A stretch of DNA of 56,862 nucleotides. Origin: Bacteroidota bacterium. GTDB taxonomy: Bacteria > Bacteroidota > Bacteroidia > Chitinophagales > UBA10324. The DNA is taken from positions 1 through 56,862 of the forward strand of contig BJGQ01000018.1 in the NCBI GenBank assembly GCA_014190575.1. The letters are read 5' to 3'. Position 1 is the stretch's first letter. Each line of letters opens with the position of its first letter. Under the pieces are notes generated by a model. The model searched no databases and was not told where the DNA came from. It worked only from the letters and a program-made list of their open reading frames with translations. Made by a program: the position numbers and the translations under genes. Shown piece after piece: positions 43,216-51,450 of the stretch.

Positions 43216-44880
43216 ATGAAAAAAAAGTGGATTGTTTTTGTTATCATTTTATATAGCCTAAAAAGCTATTCGCAAAACATTCCAGTTCTTACACATATAC
43301 CCTCAATTGCTGGCGACACAACCGGCATTGTGCTATTAATTCATTATCCTGATTCCGCAAGATATGATACTTGCGGTGCACCGGTGGCAATCGTTATTGC
43401 AGGTGGAAAGGGGTCAACCGGAATTATTATAAATTATCCCCCTGTGATAACCAATTATGGTTTCATTGTAGTCTTTTTTGATTTTCCGGGGGGTGGAATC
43501 TTCCCAATAGAAAGTGGTGGAACTTATGATTTAAGGGGGCCAAATTGTGCTGAAGCATTAAAGGATATCATTAAATTTTGTAGTGGTGAAATTACAGACA
43601 ATGATGGAAAATATTTAAGTGAGTTGATTCCGGTGATACCTAACTATGAAAATGTTGGATTAGTCGGCGGTTCAAACGGGGGTAACATTGCAATTGTAAC
43701 TGCTGGGAAATATGGTGATGAGCTACAAGGATTAAAATGGATAGCTAATTGGGAAACACCTGTTGGTGATGGCAATATACTTACTGATATGGGCGCGGTT
43801 CATCTCGGTACAGGAACCCCTACACACAACATTGCTTACAATGACACAACAGGAATTTTTGATTTCTCAAAGCTGAAATATTGCGACACGCTTTATTTCA
43901 ATTTCAATGTGAATTTTGATACACTCGCCGGATTTTATTTTGATAATAATAATGATGGCCAACCAAACGATTCAACAGATTTTAAACTTGACCCCATTTG
44001 CTTTGGAGTTGGTTTTAACGAAAGGGCTTTTTATAGTCAAAAAGTTATTCAGCTTGGTTATTCAATGGGAATAATTCCATTTCCGAAACCATTTTATATT
44101 CCAACATTTCAGGAAGCAAAAGATTTTTGGAAATGGCGAAATAGCGAGAATTGGATTGATTCGGTCGTTCTAAAAAGACCAGATTTGTTATTTATGGTGA
44201 CTGCAAAAAATCACGATCATTATATTAATGCACCAGATCATCCAGGCATCTTATTTCAATACAATAATTTTATAAGTAGCGGTTTAAATTTTGTTCGACT
44301 GAATCCCGATAAGTCATATATGGAATATGTTTTGGATTCTGTTTATCCTGGGCTTCCTGATAATCCTTGCTTTGCACCATTTAATCATTTAACAATCAGA
44401 AACGCAATGGTACCTGATAGCATTGATCAGAAACTTTTGTATGCAGCCGCAGCGTGTGAATTAGCCGACCGAATTATCAGAGAAGATTTCAGGTGGCAAT
44501 TAGATTCGGTTTATGGTAACTGTGATAAATACATTCCGCAATATTCTGACTCTACAGATACTGATTCAGGTTCTGTTAATGATTCAAGCAGCACTGTTTC
44601 ATCGGTAAATAATCATTCAGAAATTAATTTTAGTTCTCAACTATTTCCGAATCCAAGTTCAATAAATTCAAATCTGATTATTCATTCTCTAAAAGATGAA
44701 AATGTAAAAATTGAAGTAGCAGATTTATCAGGTAAAATTATTTACTCTGCAACTGAAAAATTAATTCGCGGTAATAATTCTGTTCAGATAAATTCAACTG
44801 AGCTTGATAATGGATTTTATCTTATGACTATTCAAAACAGTATTCGTTTTGAAACAATGAAACTTGAAGTGTTGCACTAA
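43216..44880 (+). CDS. T9SS-exported alpha/beta hydrolase
   Basis: The protein has 554 residues with a Sec signal (about 1-20, ends SYSQN). The catalytic domain has the nucleophile elbow VGGSNGGN with Ser153, a DFPGGG loop near residue 95, and a candidate base in AKNHDHYINAPDHPG (about 335-350). It resembles CE1-like or dienelactone hydrolase-type esterases, but this is a guess. A Ser/Asp-rich linker (about 445-470) joins a T9SS type A sorting domain from FPNPSSINSN to the C-terminal KLEVLH. It is expected to be secreted or surface-bound. The stop overlaps hpt by four bases, convergent. Confidence 0.83.
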   Translation: MKKKWIVFVIILYSLKSYSQNIPVLTHIPSIAGDTTGIVLLIHYPDSARYDTCGAPVAIVIAGGKGSTGIIINYPPVITNYGFIVVFFDFPGGGIFPIESGGTYDLRGPNCAEALKDIIKFCSGEITDNDGKYLSELIPVIPNYENVGLVGGSNGGNIAIVTAGKYGDELQGLKWIANWETPVGDGNILTDMGAVHLGTGTPTHNIAYNDTTGIFDFSKLKYCDTLYFNFNVNFDTLAGFYFDNNNDGQPNDSTDFKLDPICFGVGFNERAFYSQKVIQLGYSMGIIPFPKPFYIPTFQEAKDFWKWRNSENWIDSVVLKRPDLLFMVTAKNHDHYINAPDHPGILFQYNNFISSGLNFVRLNPDKSYMEYVLDSVYPGLPDNPCFAPFNHLTIRNAMVPDSIDQKLLYAAAACELADRIIREDFRWQLDSVYGNCDKYIPQYSDSTDTDSGSVNDSSSTVSSVNNHSEINFSSQLFPNPSSINSNLIIHSLKDENVKIEVADLSGKIIYSATEKLIRGNNSVQINSTELDNGFYLMTIQNSIRFETMKLEVLH

Positions 44881-45413
44881 CACAACTGATAAATGGCCGG
44901 AAGATTTCTTCCGTAGCCATCGTAATCTAATCCGTATCCCACTAAAAAATCATTGGGAACTTCGAAGCAACAGTATGTAACTTTTATGTCATGCTTCAAT
45001 GCTGCCGGTTTAAACAACAACGCAGATATTAAAATTTCTTTTGGCTGAAATCCTTTTAATACGGGTAAAAATTCGTTCAAAGTTTTTCCGGTATCAACAA
45101 TGTCTTCTACAATAATTACTGTACGGTCTTTAATATTTATATCAAGACCCACTAATGTTTTTACTTGCCCGGTTGATTGTGTACCTTGATAAGAAGCCAG
45201 TTTTACAAATGAAATTTCACTTGGAATATTTACCTGCTTCATTAAATCAGCTGCGAACATAAATGAGCCATTTAGTATGGCCAAAAAAATTGGTTTCTCA
45301 TTGGCAAATCGTTCGTTTATTTTTTCGGCCATAACTTTTACTTTTTGCTGAATGGTTTCAGCAGAAATATAAGTTCTGAATTTTTTGTCGAGTACCTGAA
45401 TGATTTCTTCCAT
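44877..45413 (-). CDS. hpt: Hypoxanthine phosphoribosyltransferase
   Basis: The enzyme converts hypoxanthine or guanine with PRPP to IMP or GMP in purine salvage. The protein has 178 residues, the normal length. The PRPP-binding motif is VIIVEDIVDTGKTL (residues about 95-108). The purine-binding tail has CCFEVPNDFLVGYGLDYDGYGRNLPAIY. Family-typical IFLAILNGSFMFAADLM and a flexible-loop segment SYQGTQSTG are present. It is separated from the glucosaminidase gene by 54 bp on the same strand. Confidence 0.95.
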   Translation of the reverse strand: MEEIIQVLDKKFRTYISAETIQQKVKVMAEKINERFANEKPIFLAILNGSFMFAADLMKQVNIPSEISFVKLASYQGTQSTGQVKTLVGLDINIKDRTVIIVEDIVDTGKTLNEFLPVLKGFQPKEILISALLFKPAALKHDIKVTYCCFEVPNDFLVGYGLDYDGYGRNLPAIYQLC

Positions 45414-45467
45414 GTGGTAAATATATAGGCACAGAATATTTCAGAATAGAAATCTTAAGTTAAAAGT

Positions 45468-46658
45468 TTATTTCACTTTTAATTTATCGCCAACACTCAA
45501 TACATCGCTTTTCAAATTGTTGAGCTGTTTTAATTGGTCAACAGTTAGGTTATACATTTTTGAAATGGCATAAAGTGTATCGCCTTTTTTAACGGTGTAA
45601 ATATTTTCAGCCAATGAATCAGGATGGTAAGATGTCAATTCTTTTTGTACAACCTTTTGTTTGGTGCGAAGCTTAGGGGGAGAAATACGATCGCTTCGCA
45701 AATTTAAAATTTCGCCAGCCTCAGGCTCAGTTCCCATAATCATTTTATTTTTTTCATACAAGTACAAAAGTTGTATGCCATGCATTTGCGAAATCTCAAA
45801 CATGGATTCCTCTTCTTTCACTGTGTGATAAGCTAAATCTCCATTGCGGTGCTTCGGTTGCAGATACAAACGAACTCCCGGTTGCACTTTTGTTTTTGAA
45901 GTCATGTCGTTGTACTTCAATAATCGTTTCATTCCCAATTCATATTCTGATGCAATCTTTTGCAGTGTTTCTCCCTGCTTAAGTTCAATGCATTTTATGT
46001 TATTAAAAAAATAAACGCGACCGTGTTGCGGGTCGCTTACCAAATCAGAAACTATTGCATCTGTTTCCGGATCCTGATTTTGGATTTTACAAATTGCATT
46101 GGTGCTGTCGAGGTTGTTTGAATTTGCAATGTAGTTTGCATCTAATCCTAACAAATCGTATTGCTGCAAATTATTATTCTCAATTGCTGTAATTAATATT
46201 TCAGCATATTTCGGATTGGTGGCGTAACCACATGCTTTCAATCCTTTCGCCCAACCTTTGTAATCTGTTTTGTCGAGTTGAAACAAACAGGCATATCGCT
46301 GCTTCCCTTTTAAAAAATCACTGTGGTCTTTAAACGATTGATCGGCCGAAGTATATTTTCTGAAACATTCATTCGGTGCATCGTCATCAAAATGATAAGT
46401 ATCGCCGGTCCAATCCTCATGGCATTTTATTCCGAAATGATTATTTGCAATTGTAGCAAGTGAACTTCTTCCGGCTTCGGTTTCAATTATTCCTTGGCCG
46501 ATTGTAATGCTTGCCGGAACTCCGGTGCGCTTCATTTCAACAATTGCTAATTCTTTGTAAGTGTTGATGTAATTAATTACCCGTTGCTGATAAGTATCCT
46601 GAGCTGAAACTTTCAACACAGAAATAAAAATTAAAAACAGAGAAACAGTTTTCTTCAT
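45468..46658 (-). CDS. LysM-containing glucosaminidase (peptidoglycan hydrolase)
   Basis: The protein has 396 residues when begun at the Met of MKKTVSLFLIFISVL, a good Sec signal ending in SAQ. The ORF reaches seven codons further upstream, but that would place SLMILA before the signal. An N-acetylglucosaminidase domain (Flg_hydro-like) covers about 20-160: SITIGQGIIETEAGRSSLA holds the catalytic Glu. Three LysM repeats follow (about 220-265, 275-320, 345-395), each with the (Y/I)-x-V-(K)-x-G-(D/E)-(T/S) pattern. It should cut or remodel peptidoglycan in the periplasm. Confidence 0.9.
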   Translation of the reverse strand: MKKTVSLFLIFISVLKVSAQDTYQQRVINYINTYKELAIVEMKRTGVPASITIGQGIIETEAGRSSLATIANNHFGIKCHEDWTGDTYHFDDDAPNECFRKYTSADQSFKDHSDFLKGKQRYACLFQLDKTDYKGWAKGLKACGYATNPKYAEILITAIENNNLQQYDLLGLDANYIANSNNLDSTNAICKIQNQDPETDAIVSDLVSDPQHGRVYFFNNIKCIELKQGETLQKIASEYELGMKRLLKYNDMTSKTKVQPGVRLYLQPKHRNGDLAYHTVKEEESMFEISQMHGIQLLYLYEKNKMIMGTEPEAGEILNLRSDRISPPKLRTKQKVVQKELTSYHPDSLAENIYTVKKGDTLYAISKMYNLTVDQLKQLNNLKSDVLSVGDKLKVK

Positions 46659-46761
46659 TGCTAAAATCATTAACGACAATGTTCTGAAATTCTTTTATAT
46701 CAAAACAATTTGAAAGCCAACCAAGAAATTGATTTTGTTTAAGAAAAGAAACAGGGAAAAA

Positions 46762-49700
46762 CTATAGTGTCGCAACCTGTGGTAGGGCAATTTTATTTTC
46801 TTTCACAAAGTTGCACCAATGACAATCTTCTTTTCCGCAGCCATCAGTGAACTCCAGTTTTTTTATTCGGGTGTAGGCTTCTTTCACCTGATTTTTTACA
46901 AACTCAATTGCATCCTTGGTGACAACAATTTTTTCTTTTATAAAAACATTTTTCTTTTCGTCTTTCTCAACAAAATCAAGCTCTCCGCTCAACATGTTCC
47001 ACTTTTCTATTTTAAAATTATCGAGCAGAATTTTATAGAAAACTATTTGCCTCCAGTAATCACCACCAATTGGATTTTTTTCATCGGGCGGAAGAAATTT
47101 TTCTTTTCCGTACTGTACACTCCCGGTTTTGTAATCCACCACATTTGCATCAGCACCATTAAATTCAATCTTATCCAATTTTCCGTTTACAGGAACTCCA
47201 TCCACTTCAATATTCCGAATGGCGTATTCAGTCACTACTACTTTATTCCACGAATTGATGTATTGATTGTAATACTCAGGCAAAATTTGTTTGCCGTGCA
47301 ACATTCTGTTCGTGTATTGTTTTTCAGTAAACGAATCTTTCTGTCGGCTCATTTCAAAACTGAAATCGTTCAGCATATCATCAATGGATGGAAATTTTTT
47401 TTCTGCTGAATCGCGCATCTTCACAAACAAACGATTGAGCGCCCAGTGCACTGCATTACCAAAAGCCATTGAATCATTCTTGGCAAACGGCACATTCAAT
47501 ATCCGCTCGAAGTAATAAGAGATCGGACACTCTAAATATTTATTCAAAGCCGAAACACTCATCGAAAAACTTTCCACCTTCGATTGAATAAAATCTCTGT
47601 CGAATAATTCGATGTGTGGTTTTTCATTTTTCAATAGAAGGGTCACTCCCATATCAAATAATTCTTCGGCCTCCACTTTTGATTTTGTAATTTCTATTCC
47701 TGTTCCTACAATTACTTCAGCTACAAATTGCGATGTCGCTAATTTTTTTCCTTCGTTGTTTGTTTCAGCAAATGAGATGTTCAAATATTCTTTTGCTCTT
47801 GTCATTGCTACATAAAATAATCGGCGCAGTCCTTCAATCTTGTTATCGTCTTTTGTGAATGTGAGCGTGTCGGGCAATGAATAATTGCTGCCACCACCAC
47901 CGGCACTTTCCCATTTGTCGGCTGTGCATCCAATCAAAAACACATGTTGAAATTCCAATCCTTTTGCTGAGTGCGCGGTAATAAAATTTACTCCGTCTTC
48001 TCTGAAAACAGTTTTGTTCACCGGCAATCCCAATTCGTTTTTTTCCATCTGCTCAATCATCTCCAGGAACTGTGCAATTTTTATTCGTGGATGTTTTGCG
48101 CTTTCTGCTTTAAGGAAATCGAAGAAGGTGGTGAGCACTTGCATCAACCATATTTTTTCATCGCTCTTTAAAATGTGTTGCAACAAACCGCTGTCGTTCA
48201 GTATTTCTTCGAACAACATTTGCAATGTTATGTTGCCTGCATTCTTTAACCAGTTGGTAATATTTTTTTCGAACTTCGATAATGCTTCAGGGTCTTTTAA
48301 TTTTATTTGAGCAAGTGAATTTCGGTCGGCTAAAATTTCGCGCCACTTATTATTTATTCTTTTCCCACTTGCAAAAGCAGCCACCGCTGAAATATCGTGC
48401 GGATGAATATGAAAAAAATGAAAGTGCATGAGTTGAAACAACAAGTACTCGCCGCTATGTGGACGGCGCATTTCCTCATCTAAATATTTCAGTGTTGTTA
48501 AAATATTTTGAATCAGTGGAAGATCAAGAATGTTAATCTTCTTTCGCACCTGGTATGGGATGTTTTTTTTCTCGAATAACTGAATCAGGTTTTCTGCCTG
48601 GGCATGACGATGATATATAACAGCTACATCGTTCAACGGAAATCCTTGTTTTTGCAAGGCTTCTATCTGTTTTATTATTCCGGCTTGTTCCTGTGCATGA
48701 TTTGGATACTGAATAATTTTCGGCGCTACTTTCGATTCGGTCATTGCCGGGTGACTTGCTGAAAGTGTTTTATCCAAATCAGGAATTTTGTGAATTAGCC
48801 TCTCCTGATTGTTATCAATTAAAACTTTTGATGCATCTAAAATTTTCTGATTGCTGCGGTAATTTTCCGTCAGCACTATTGATTTTATATCGGCACGATT
48901 GGCTTCATAAAAATCCATAATGTTTTTTACACGCGCGCCCTGGAATTCATAAATGCTTTGGTCATCGTCACCAACAGTAAAACAATTCGGTTTGTCCCAG
49001 TAGTTGGTGAGCTGCTTTAAAATTTCATTTTGCGAACCGTTTGTATCCTGAAATTCATCAACCAGAAAATACAAGTAGCGCTCCTGATAATTGCGCAGCA
49101 TGTTTTCATTTTCAGCAAACGCTTTTACCACCCACAAAATCATATCGCTGTAATCATACCGATTGAGCGCCAACATTTTTTTCTGATACACCGGAAATAA
49201 TTCTGCTGCAGCACGCAGTGTTTCCATTTTCTTTTTCACTTCTTCTATTGCATCTTTTTTTACATCGCCTTTTTTTATTCCGCGCGGTCCGTTATCGCGC
49301 TTGTAAATAAATTCATCGCGGGTTGGTAAATCATTTATGTAATCATCAATGCTCTTCAGGATTTTTTCTGTTGACCAGTCTTCCTCCTTCATCATTCTGA
49401 AAAGTGAGTTCAAGCGCTTCACTTCAAAATAAATATCGCCCTTCAGTCTTCTGATAATATTAGTCGGCGGTAATTCATCAATGATTGATTGCAGCAGCGA
49501 AATATTTTCTAAATCCGAAATCGGTTCCAGAATTCTTTTTCCAAAGTAATCGAGATTGGATTGAATCACCTCGTTACAAAATGCATGGAAGGTGTAAATG
49601 TTCACTCGATAAGCAGTGGGCCCTATAAATTTCATGAGCCGCTGTCGCATGGCAATTGTTCCTGCATCAGTATATGTGAGACATAAAATATTTTGTGGAG

Positions 49701-49878
49701 CGGTATCGGTTTGCGTTAAAATATTTCCGATTCGCGCCGCAATGATTTGTGTTTTTCCGGTTCCGGGTCCTGCAACTACTAACACAGGCCCATCAATCTG
49801 ATCAACCGCTTCGCGCTGTGCGTTATTTAATTCGTTCAATGCTTTTTCAAATACCGCCGATTGAAATTTATCTGTCAT
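46762..49878 (-). CDS. UvrD-like superfamily 1 helicase fused to a PD-(D/E)XK nuclease
   Basis: The protein has 1038 residues. The helicase has Walker A GPGTGKTQ (residues about 36-43), motif II FLVDEFQDTNG, motif III GDDDQSIYEFQGA, and motifs V/VI including ITAHSAKGLEFQHVFLIG and RRLFYVAMTRAKEYL. C-terminal (about 755-1035) is a PD-(D/E)XK nuclease: NGKLDKIEFNG plus VVDYKTG. One Cys (ECPISYYFERIL) and three clustered Cys (CGKEDCHWC) match the 4Fe-4S arrangement of AddB-like nucleases. It is likely involved in DNA end processing or repair. No AddB partner is adjacent. Confidence 0.93.
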   Translation of the reverse strand: MTDKFQSAVFEKALNELNNAQREAVDQIDGPVLVVAGPGTGKTQIIAARIGNILTQTDTAPQNILCLTYTDAGTIAMRQRLMKFIGPTAYRVNIYTFHAFCNEVIQSNLDYFGKRILEPISDLENISLLQSIIDELPPTNIIRRLKGDIYFEVKRLNSLFRMMKEEDWSTEKILKSIDDYINDLPTRDEFIYKRDNGPRGIKKGDVKKDAIEEVKKKMETLRAAAELFPVYQKKMLALNRYDYSDMILWVVKAFAENENMLRNYQERYLYFLVDEFQDTNGSQNEILKQLTNYWDKPNCFTVGDDDQSIYEFQGARVKNIMDFYEANRADIKSIVLTENYRSNQKILDASKVLIDNNQERLIHKIPDLDKTLSASHPAMTESKVAPKIIQYPNHAQEQAGIIKQIEALQKQGFPLNDVAVIYHRHAQAENLIQLFEKKNIPYQVRKKINILDLPLIQNILTTLKYLDEEMRRPHSGEYLLFQLMHFHFFHIHPHDISAVAAFASGKRINNKWREILADRNSLAQIKLKDPEALSKFEKNITNWLKNAGNITLQMLFEEILNDSGLLQHILKSDEKIWLMQVLTTFFDFLKAESAKHPRIKIAQFLEMIEQMEKNELGLPVNKTVFREDGVNFITAHSAKGLEFQHVFLIGCTADKWESAGGGGSNYSLPDTLTFTKDDNKIEGLRRLFYVAMTRAKEYLNISFAETNNEGKKLATSQFVAEVIVGTGIEITKSKVEAEELFDMGVTLLLKNEKPHIELFDRDFIQSKVESFSMSVSALNKYLECPISYYFERILNVPFAKNDSMAFGNAVHWALNRLFVKMRDSAEKKFPSIDDMLNDFSFEMSRQKDSFTEKQYTNRMLHGKQILPEYYNQYINSWNKVVVTEYAIRNIEVDGVPVNGKLDKIEFNGADANVVDYKTGSVQYGKEKFLPPDEKNPIGGDYWRQIVFYKILLDNFKIEKWNMLSGELDFVEKDEKKNVFIKEKIVVTKDAIEFVKNQVKEAYTRIKKLEFTDGCGKEDCHWCNFVKENKIALPQVATL

Positions 49879-49910
49879 GGAATGAAAGTATAAAGGAGAA
49901 AATAATAAAT

Positions 49911-49918
49911 CAAAAATA
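49911..49918 (-). promoter_or_regulatory. Candidate -7 element of the helicase-nuclease gene
   Basis: The minus strand has TATTTTTG, a perfect TAnnTTTG, about 33 bases before the start. A TTTG at 49944-49947 is at a 25-bp spacer, wider than usual, so the -33 assignment is weak. Confidence 0.3.
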
Positions 49919-49951
49919 CTTTTTGATCTTATAACAGATTTTACAAAAAAT

Positions 49952-50503
49952 CTAGGTGCTTTTTACCAATGAATAAATTGCCGAGTTTAAAAATTTCCCA
50001 TCGTAGAAATAATTTTCTCTGTAATATGCTTCGCGAACAAAATTATTCTTTTCTAATAATTTTATTGATGCCGTGTTTTCAGGATTCACATTGGCTTCAA
50101 CAGAATGTAACTTCAATACATTAAAACCATAATCCAGCACTGCAGACATTGCCTCCTGCATAATCCCTTTACGGTGAAAATCAGCATGAATCATATACCC
50201 GATTTCGCTTCGTTCATTTTCTAACTGCAACTTCCAGAAACAAATAGTACCGAGTAATCGTGAATTATCTTTCAATGTAATTCCCCAATTTATTCCTTCA
50301 TTTTTAATTAGTAAATCTTCAAAAATCTGAATCAGTTTTTCAGCATCTGCAATTGTTTGAGCCCTTGGTCGATCTAGGTATTTCATCATCCGTTCATCTG
50401 ATCGGAGTACAAACAAATCTTTTGCATCATTCAAATCAATGCGCCTTAATAACAAACGATCGGTAGTGAGTATTGGAAAAGGCAAAAAGTTTGGGATAAG
50501 CAT
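49952..50503 (-). CDS. GNAT-family N-acetyltransferase
   Basis: The protein has 183 residues. The layout is that of RimJ/RimL-like acetyltransferases: LLLRRIDLNDAKDLFVLR at the start, WGITLKDNSRLLGTICFW in the middle, the acetyl-CoA-binding GYMIHADFHRKGIMQEAM, then VNPENTASIKLLEKNNF. It would transfer acetyl from acetyl-CoA to an amino group (protein N terminus, amino acid or small molecule). It is 63 bp after the VanZ-like gene on the same strand, probably the tail of the gcvH transcript. Confidence 0.9.
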   Translation of the reverse strand: MLIPNFLPFPILTTDRLLLRRIDLNDAKDLFVLRSDERMMKYLDRPRAQTIADAEKLIQIFEDLLIKNEGINWGITLKDNSRLLGTICFWKLQLENERSEIGYMIHADFHRKGIMQEAMSAVLDYGFNVLKLHSVEANVNPENTASIKLLEKNNFVREAYYRENYFYDGKFLNSAIYSLVKST

Positions 50504-50566
50504 TTTTGAAAATGAAATATTGGCAATTTAAAATTCATTTAATAATAAGTAAAAAACAGGAAATCA

Positions 50567-50929
50567 TTATAAAAAATCTTTTGATCTTCTTCTTAACCAG
50601 ATAAAAATATAACTAACAGATCCGAAAGCATCAGCTACTAAATCAAGCCATTCAAAATGTCGAGTGGTAGTTAGATTTTCCTGTAGCACCTCAATCAATA
50701 ATCCAAAGCAAACCGTAACAATGAGAATAACAAAAGCTTTTAAAAAAACGGGGCTTATTTCTCTCCAGGCATTTAATAGTAGAAAAGCAAAAAAGAAATA
50801 AAAAAACACATGAACCCATTTGTCAATAAATAACAGGTGGAATAGATCATCATCCGGAAAATTATTGGCAGGAATAAATGAAAGGTAAGAAATTAATCCC
50901 GCCCAAATTATTGGCAAAAGCCAGCGCAT
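50567..50929 (-). CDS. VanZ-like membrane protein
   Basis: The protein has 120 residues. Four hydrophobic helices hold the VanZ signatures: a short N-terminal helix, FIDKWVHVFFYFFFAFLL with the DK(x)xH motif, GLLIEVLQ, and a final DLVADAFGS segment. The family is of uncertain function (one member gives teicoplanin resistance) and is often seen next to gcvH and sprA in Bacteroidota, from memory. The gap to gcvH is 11 bp, so they are co-transcribed. Confidence 0.88.
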   Translation of the reverse strand: MRWLLPIIWAGLISYLSFIPANNFPDDDLFHLLFIDKWVHVFFYFFFAFLLLNAWREISPVFLKAFVILIVTVCFGLLIEVLQENLTTTRHFEWLDLVADAFGSVSYIFIWLRRRSKDFL

Positions 50930-50940
50930 CAGATAATTAC

Positions 50941-51321
50941 TTAATGACCAACCAATACTGAGTAGGCCGCCGCATCCATCAATTTATTGGCATCTTCAGG
51001 ATTACTCATTTTTACTTTCACCATCCACCCTCTTACATATGCGTCCTGATTAACTAACTCGGGATTTGCATTGAGCTCAGCGTTCAGTTCAAGAATGGTT
51101 CCTGCAATCGGAAGAAATAAGTCACTAACTGTTTTCACAGCTTCTACGGTACCAAAAACTTCTTCAGCTTTCAGCGTTTTTCCAATAGTATTCACATCCA
51201 CATAAACAATATCACCTAATTCGCTTTGAGCGAAATCGGTAATGCCTATAACTGCGGTGTCACCTTCTACACGAATCCATTCGTGATCTTTTGTGTAACG
51301 GAGATTGTCAGGAAAATTCAT
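50941..51321 (-). CDS. gcvH: Glycine cleavage system H protein
   Basis: GcvH carries the lipoyl arm that shuttles the aminomethyl group between P, T and L proteins. The protein has 126 residues, the normal length. The lipoylated Lys63 is in [12 protein letters not shown]. The DHEWI start, the [17 protein letters not shown] block and the C-terminal helix are all as expected. The other gcv genes are not in the window. It is 129 bp after sprA with a terminator between them, and 11 bp before the VanZ-like gene. Confidence 0.97.
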   Translation of the reverse strand: MNFPDNLRYTKDHEWIRVEGDTAVIGITDFAQSELGDIVYVDVNTIGKTLKAEEVFGTVEAVKTVSDLFLPIAGTILELNAELNANPELVNQDAYVRGWMVKVKMSNPEDANKLMDAAAYSVLVGH

Positions 51322-51396
51322 TGAATAAAATTTGAGGGCGGAAAAATAATATCTGAGAGCGGAAACTCTAATGAGAAAATATATTTACTTTTTTAG

Positions 51397-51434
51397 AAAA
51401 AAAAGAGCACATCAGTTATAAAGATGTGCTCTTT
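51397..51434 (-). terminator. Rho-independent terminator of sprA
   Basis: On the minus strand a perfect 12-bp stem AAAGAGCACATC/GATGTGCTCTTT (51423-51434 with 51402-51413) with a nine-base loop is followed by a T-run (A-run 51397-51404). It starts 17 bases after the sprA stop. Confidence 0.85.
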
Positions 51435-51450
51435 GCGAATCGCCAGTAAA

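Noticed and set aside
46659-46679. Upstream start of the glucosaminidase
   Set aside because: It adds SLMILA before a perfect signal starting MKKTVSLF.
46819-47409. Antisense 196-codon ORF inside the helicase gene
   Set aside because: It lies wholly opposite a clear coding gene and its translation is Phe/Ile/Tyr-rich, as expected for a shadow of AT-rich DNA.
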